Assembly: GCA_900555785.1 (NCBI GenBank)
Contig: USMO01000064.1
Span: 1 to 8,278 of the forward strand
Reading direction: 5' to 3'
Origin: an uncultured Eubacteriales bacterium
GTDB lineage: Bacteria; Bacillota; Clostridia; Oscillospirales; CAG-272
Length of the DNA: 8,278 nt
The notes below the pieces were generated by a model, which worked only from the letters and a program-made list of their open reading frames with translations, did no database searches and was not told where the DNA came from. Made by a program: the position numbers and the translations under genes. Positions 5,988 through 8,278 of the stretch are shown here, piece by piece; position 1 is the first letter of the stretch, and every line of letters starts with the position of its first letter.

Positions 5988-6384
5988 TCTTCGAGAACTG
6001 CGGTGCCCGGCGAGCTGCCTTGAGACCGTACTTCTTTCTTTCCTTCATACGAGGGTCACGCGTCAGGAGACCTGCTGCCTTGAGTGCCGGCTTCAGTTCT
6101 GCGTCGGATGCGACCAATGCACGCGCCAGACCGTGGCGGATTGCGCCTGCCTGACCGGAAATTCCGCCGCCCTTAACGGTGGCGATGATGTCGAACTTGC
6201 CAGCGGTTCCGGTGACACCAAAGGGCTGATTGACAATCAGCTTCAGGGTCTCCAGACCAAAATAGTCATCAATGTCTCTGCCGTTGACGGTAATCGCACC
6301 CGAACCCGGGACGATGCGTACACGGGCGACCGATTTCTTTCTTCTGCCGGTGCCGTAGAAATAAGGCTTTGCGCTTGTATACAT
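5983..6384 (-). CDS. rpsI: 30S ribosomal protein S9
   Basis: Small-subunit ribosomal protein whose C-terminal tail reaches the P-site tRNA. Seen: 133 residues, normal length. YFYGTGRRKKSVARVRIVPG (8-27), IVNQPFGVTG, VKGGGISGQAGAIRHGLARAL and the C-terminal LLTRDPRMKERKKYGLKAAR and RAPQFSKR are all diagnostic of S9, ending in the conserved K-R. The ATG at 6384 follows an AGGAAGGA site about ten bases upstream. It is the second gene of the rplM-rpsI operon, 25 bases after rplM. Its last 18 bases are exactly repeated at 5817-5834, and 3' ends of ribosomal protein genes, rpsI among them, are recorded integration sites of ICEs in streptococci. Confidence 0.98.
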   Translation of the reverse strand: MYTSAKPYFYGTGRRKKSVARVRIVPGSGAITVNGRDIDDYFGLETLKLIVNQPFGVTGTAGKFDIIATVKGGGISGQAGAIRHGLARALVASDAELKPALKAAGLLTRDPRMKERKKYGLKAARRAPQFSKR

Positions 6385-6409
6385 CAGTTTATGTCCTTCC
6401 TTTCCTCAA

Positions 6410-6838
6410 TTAAAACTCGTAAGCTTCGGGCTTCTGAGCCTCGTGCTTGTGAGCTTCGCCGGCATAGACCTTCAGACGGGCATAAGCCTGTGCGCCGAGC
6501 GTGTTCTTCGGGAGCATACCCTTAATCGCCTGCTCCATAGCCAGCTCCGGCTTGGTTGCCATCAGGGTCTTGTACTGAACCTTCTTCAGACCGCCGATAT
6601 AACCGGAGTGATGGATCAGGTACTTCTGCTCGAGCTTCTTACCGGTCAGAATCGCCTTATCAGCGTTGATGACGATAACGAAGTTGCCGCAATCGACATG
6701 AGGGGTAAATTCAGGAGCGTTCTTGCCGCGAAGCAGATCGGCAGCCGCAACCGCGGTCTTACCGAGAGGCTTGTTCGCCGCATCCAGAATGTACCACTTG
6801 CGAGCAACAGATTCTTTTTTCTGCATAAACGTGGACAT
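6410..6838 (-). CDS. rplM: 50S ribosomal protein L13
   Basis: Early-assembly large-subunit ribosomal protein that binds 23S rRNA. Seen: 142 residues, normal length. RKWYILDAANKPLGKTAVAA (13-32), LLRGKNAPEFTPHVDCGNFV, VINADKAILTGKKLEQKYLI, HHSGYIGGLK and AIKGMLPKNTLGAQAYARLK with VYAGEAHKHEAQKPE cover the family end to end. The ATG at 6838 has GGAGG ten bases upstream. First gene of the operon with rpsI, the usual bacterial arrangement, driven by the consensus promoter at 6887-6915. Confidence 0.98.
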   Translation of the reverse strand: MSTFMQKKESVARKWYILDAANKPLGKTAVAAADLLRGKNAPEFTPHVDCGNFVIVINADKAILTGKKLEQKYLIHHSGYIGGLKKVQYKTLMATKPELAMEQAIKGMLPKNTLGAQAYARLKVYAGEAHKHEAQKPEAYEF

Positions 6839-6848
6839 TGTTGTGTTT

Positions 6849-6875
6849 CCTCCAAATAAATTGTACTACATTTAT
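6849..6875 (-). promoter_or_regulatory. Short hairpin next to the rplM ribosome-binding site
   Basis: In the roughly 42-base leader of rplM, ATAAAT (6875-6870) can pair with ATTTAT (6861-6856) around eight bases, ending three bases before the GGAGG site. L13 leaders with autoregulatory function are described in Firmicutes, but this leader is shorter and no consensus was recognised. Confidence 0.25.
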
Positions 6876-6886
6876 CACGCTCCGAT

Positions 6887-6915
6887 ATTATACCACATCC
6901 CGGACGGCTTGTCAA
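6887..6915 (-). promoter_or_regulatory. Consensus promoter of rplM-rpsI
   Basis: On the minus strand TTGACA (6915-6910), 17-bp spacer, TATAAT (6892-6887): both hexamers perfect, with TGG just before the -10. The stretch upstream of the -35 (6916-6950) is A/T-rich with an A9 run, a likely UP element. This fits a strongly expressed ribosomal operon. Confidence 0.9.
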
Positions 6916-6962
6916 GGGGTTTTTCAAAAAAAAATCGATGATTTTAATTTAGCTACCTGCAA

Positions 6963-6992
6963 TCTCTCGTTTTCTCTTGTTTTCTCTCGTTT
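6963..6992. repeat. Three tandem 10-bp repeats upstream of the rplM promoter
   Basis: TCTCTCGTTT is repeated three times head to tail (6963-6972, 6973-6982 with one C to T change, 6983-6992). On the minus strand these are A tracts spaced exactly one helical turn apart, about 50-80 bp upstream of the rplM -35, so DNA bending or a repeated binding site is plausible. Confidence 0.6.
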
Positions 6993-7017
6993 TTGTGCCG
7001 TTTCCTCGCACGATAGA

Positions 7018-7054
7018 TTCAAAATTTGAACGGTCTGCCAAAGCAAATTTTGAA
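7018..7054. repeat. 11-bp perfect inverted repeat upstream of the toxin promoter
   Basis: TTCAAAATTTG (7018-7028) and CAAATTTTGAA (7044-7054) are exact reverse complements separated by 15 bp. They end 17 bp before the -35 hexamer at 7072. The left arm is itself part of a near-palindrome (TTCAAAATTTGAA). A regulator-binding site is possible. Confidence 0.5.
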
Positions 7055-7071
7055 AAAATACGTGAAAAGCA

Positions 7072-7100
7072 TTGACATTTTCACGCATATCCTGTATAAT
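7072..7100 (+). promoter_or_regulatory. Consensus promoter of the toxin-like mRNA
   Basis: TTGACA (7072-7077), 17-bp spacer, TATAAT (7095-7100): both hexamers perfect. The expected start near 7107 coincides with the foot of a 5' stem-loop. Such a strong promoter in front of a very small frame is typical of type I toxin genes. Confidence 0.85.
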
Positions 7101-7106
7101 AAAAAC

Positions 7107-7217
7107 ACCGCAAATCTCTTTGCGGTCTTGAAAACACCAGAACGGTGGCGGTTGCTTCCTCCCGAACCGGAGAAAGCGCTTTCTTTTTCTTCCTCCGGAA
7201 CCTTTCGGAGGGAGGTG
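7107..7217 (+). promoter_or_regulatory. Structured leader with sequestered ribosome-binding site
   Basis: The ~116-base leader starts with a hairpin, CCGCAAA (7108-7114) with TTTGCGG (7119-7125). It then holds a perfect 14-bp palindrome AGAAAGCGCTTTCT (7171-7184) and CCTCCG (7192-7197) pairing with CGGAGG (7206-7211), which buries the GGAGGGAGGTG ribosome-binding site (7207-7217). A second CTTCCTCC at 7155-7162 could pair with the same site. A 5' cap hairpin plus hidden ribosome-binding site is characteristic of type I toxin mRNAs. Confidence 0.6.
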
Positions 7218-7222
7218 AAAGC

Positions 7223-7322
7223 ATGGATTACATAACCTTTTGAACAGCTGATGCAGTTCTCCGGCGTTGTACTGTCGTTGATTACAACGATTGTTGTCAT
7301 CCTGTCATATAAAAAGAAATAA
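7223..7322 (+). pseudogene. Small hydrophobic (putative holin-like, type I) toxin peptide, frame broken by one extra T
   Basis: The ATG at 7223 has a near-ideal GGAGGTG site six bases upstream but encodes only MDYITF before TGA at 7241. One T fewer in the run 7238-7241 would continue as EQLMQFSGVVLSLITTIVV (from 7242) and ILSYKKK, stop at 7320-7322: about 32 residues with an acidic/polar start, a single membrane segment and a basic KKK end. That is the make-up of the clostridial 'putative holin-like toxin' peptides, which depolarise the membrane. In the downstream frame an ATG at 7251, eight bases after the TGA, could give a 23-residue peptide by re-initiation. Promoter, leader and shared terminator all support a real gene; whether the break is mutation or sequence error is open. 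Confidence 0.6.
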
Positions 7323-7354
7323 CCGCCCACATTTCCAATGCTTGGCGGTTATTT
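7317..7354. terminator. Bidirectional terminator shared by toxin mRNA and antisense RNA
   Basis: AAATAACCGCC (7317-7327) pairs perfectly over 11 bp with GGCGGTTATTT (7344-7354), and the stem includes the toxin stop codon. The plus strand ends in TTATTTT; the minus strand ends in TTATTTCTTTTT. It lies between two convergent promoters, so both transcripts would end here and be complementary over this stem. Confidence 0.8.
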
Positions 7355-7395
7355 TAACCAATCGGAGGAAGTAACCGTCGCCGGTGTTTCCTCAT
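7317..7395 (-). ncRNA. Putative antisense RNA antitoxin
   Basis: A consensus minus-strand promoter (7402-7430) and the shared terminator define a transcript of about 80 bases that contains no meaningful frame. Its 3' stem is complementary to the end of the toxin mRNA. Its 5' part contains CUUCCUCC, which can pair with eight bases of the toxin ribosome-binding site (7207-7214, one G-U pair). This is the layout of type I systems with convergent RNAs such as the Fst/par family. Start and end are inferred from promoter and terminator positions. Confidence 0.55.
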
Positions 7396-7401
7396 ATTTC
7401 T

Positions 7402-7430
7402 ATTATGGCATAGTTCTCCCGTTTTGTCAA
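7402..7430 (-). promoter_or_regulatory. Promoter of the antisense RNA
   Basis: On the minus strand TTGACA (7430-7425), 17-bp spacer, CATAAT (7407-7402): eleven of twelve consensus positions. It faces the toxin promoter; no protein gene lies between it and the shared terminator. Confidence 0.8.
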
Positions 7431-7494
7431 CTTTTTTTGTGAACATATTTGGCAAGCGAAAAAATATGCTTGCAGCCCCTCTATCCGCAATTCC

Positions 7495-7529
7495 CCAAAA
7501 GCCGCGCGGCGAGTGTCTCTACAGCGCGG
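7495..7529 (-). terminator. Likely terminator of the spoVA operon
   Basis: On the minus strand CCGCGC (7529-7524) and GCGCGG (7507-7502) form a GC-rich stem with a 16-base loop, followed by CTTTTGGGG. It begins 10 bases after the spoVAE stop. The uridine tract is short, so termination may be partial. Between it and 7430 I see only a short repeat (GCAAGC 7452-7457, GCTTGC 7468-7473). Confidence 0.5.
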
Positions 7530-7538
7530 TTCTTCTTT

Positions 7539-7904
7539 TTATTTCGGCTTTCCTTTGAAGAACAGGCAAACGAGATAGCCGAAAATCAATGCCGCCGCAA
7601 TGCCTCCGGCGGTTGCGGCAAGCCCGCCGGTCAGCGCGCCGAGCAGCCCCTGTTTGTCAACTGCCTCCCGCACGCCGGCTGAAATCGCGTAGCCGAAGCC
7701 TGTCAGCGGAACGGTTGCGCCGGCTCCTGCAAACTCCGCCAGCGGTTTGTAGATTCCAACGGCACCGAGAACGACCCCGACCACAACGTAAAGGACCAGA
7801 ATCCGCGCCGGGGTCAGCTTGGTGCGGTCGATCAGAATCTGTGCAACGGTGCAGAGTGCGCCGCCGACCAGAAATGCCCACAGATAGGGCAGCAGCTTAT
7901 CCAT
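7539..7904 (-). CDS. spoVAE: Stage V sporulation protein AE (SpoVAE)
   Basis: Small integral membrane subunit of the SpoVA complex, which imports dipicolinic acid into the forespore and releases it during germination. Seen: 121 residues, normal length, almost wholly hydrophobic with three to four membrane segments. The block ILIDRTKLTPARILVLYVVV (24-43) and the block GAGATVPLTGFGYAISAGVR, followed by GLLGALTGGLAATAGGIAAA, are characteristic of the SpoVAE family; the protein ends KGKPK. The ATG at 7904 has GGAGG eight bases upstream, inside the spoVAD end; the two frames overlap by eight bases, implying translational coupling. Likely expressed late in the forespore with spoVAD from a promoter outside the window. 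Confidence 0.95.
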   Translation of the reverse strand: MDKLLPYLWAFLVGGALCTVAQILIDRTKLTPARILVLYVVVGVVLGAVGIYKPLAEFAGAGATVPLTGFGYAISAGVREAVDKQGLLGALTGGLAATAGGIAAALIFGYLVCLFFKGKPK

Positions 7905-8278
7905 TGGTTTTTCCTCCGCAAAGTTCGATCAGATGCGCGATTGCCGGAATGTTTTCACCCTGCTTAATGCTGTCCGGGCTCATCATGGCGCCGGTTGCAA
8001 GGAAGAGGATCCGATGCAGCGCGCCGGATTGCAGCTGCGGCAGGAAATAGGCACCCAGAACGGTGCCTGCGCAACCGCAGCCGGAGCCGCCTGCGTGAAC
8101 ATCCTGCTTTTCGGTGTCGTACAGGAGCAATCCGCAGTCCGCGTGAACGCTCTCTATATCGATTCCGCAGTCCTTTTGCAGAAGCTCGCACAAAAGGCTT
8201 GACCCGACTTTGCCGAGGTCGCCCGTCAATATCATATCAAAGTCGGACGGCGAAGAAGAGGGATCTTTAAGAAAATCG
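7897..8278 (-). CDS. spoVAD: Stage V sporulation protein AD (SpoVAD), C-terminal part; 5' end beyond window
   Basis: SpoVAD is the soluble, membrane-associated SpoVA subunit with a thiolase-like fold that binds dipicolinic acid. Seen: 126 codons, roughly the last third of a protein that is usually about 340 residues. Near the edge comes SDFDMILTGDLGKVGSSLL, then DCGLLLYDTEKQDVHAGGSG, CGCAGTVLGAYFLP, RILFLATGAMMSPDSIKQGE and NIPAIAHLIEL, a complete match to the family's C-terminal region. The first full codon is at 8277-8275; an internal ATG at 8235 is not the start, since the conserved frame continues upstream of it. Stop TAA at 7899-7897 lies inside spoVAE. Confidence 0.95.
   Translation of the reverse strand, partial: DFLKDPSSSPSDFDMILTGDLGKVGSSLLCELLQKDCGIDIESVHADCGLLLYDTEKQDVHAGGSGCGCAGTVLGAYFLPQLQSGALHRILFLATGAMMSPDSIKQGENIPAIAHLIELCGGKTNG

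Noticed and set aside
6133..6859. Plus-strand frames opposite rplM and rpsI
   Set aside because: They mirror two unmistakable ribosomal protein genes and have no supporting signals.
6839..6880. Full L13 autoregulatory leader
   Set aside because: The leader is only about 42 bases with one short AT stem; I could not match a known leader consensus, so it is listed only as a weak hairpin.
7019..7330. 103-codon minus-strand frame across the toxin locus
   Set aside because: It overlaps a perfect promoter, the leader hairpins and the toxin frame, and its product has no family resemblance.

Overview
This 8.3-kb window comes from the chromosome of an endospore-forming Bacillota, most likely a GC-rich gut Clostridia of the Oscillospiraceae type. 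The evidence is a spoVAD-spoVAE pair, an rplM-rpsI operon, purine-rich Shine-Dalgarno sites (GGAGG), sigma-A style TTGACA/TATAAT promoters, and protein variants typical of Clostridia (the PstS-like protein, the glucosaminidase, the small membrane peptide). The lineage call is inference.

Layout. 1-1844 (-): 5' part of a secreted N-acetylglucosaminidase-type cell-wall hydrolase, cut by the left edge. 1845-2136: divergent promoter region; an 11-bp inverted repeat brackets the pst promoter. 2137-5682 (+): high-affinity phosphate transporter operon, with a PstS-like lipoprotein whose two halves are in reversed order, PstC, PstA and PstB; no phoU follows. No stop separates the pstC and pstA frames, and a one-base shift near 4113 breaks the pstA frame. 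5683-5982: 300 bp without genes but dense in inverted repeats and terminators, including an exact 18-bp copy of the end of rpsI. 5983-6838 (-): rplM-rpsI, encoding ribosomal proteins L13 and S9, from a consensus promoter. 6839-7538: no annotated-size gene, but a compact locus resembling a type I toxin-antitoxin module: strong + promoter, structured leader, ~32-residue membrane peptide frame broken by one extra T, shared bidirectional terminator, and a convergent - promoter for a short antisense RNA. 7539-8278 (-): spoVAE and the 3' part of spoVAD, from the operon that moves dipicolinic acid into the spore.

How they work together. The pst genes form one ABC importer: PstS captures phosphate outside, PstC/PstA form the pore, PstB hydrolyses ATP. 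The ribosomal and sporulation genes are ordinary core genes that happen to flank it. The most interesting material is in the gaps: the toxin-antitoxin-like locus, the rpsI-tail duplication with its palindromes, and the repeat around the pst promoter. Two independent one-base changes in short T runs (pstA and the toxin) may be real mutations or assembly errors; the sequence alone cannot decide.
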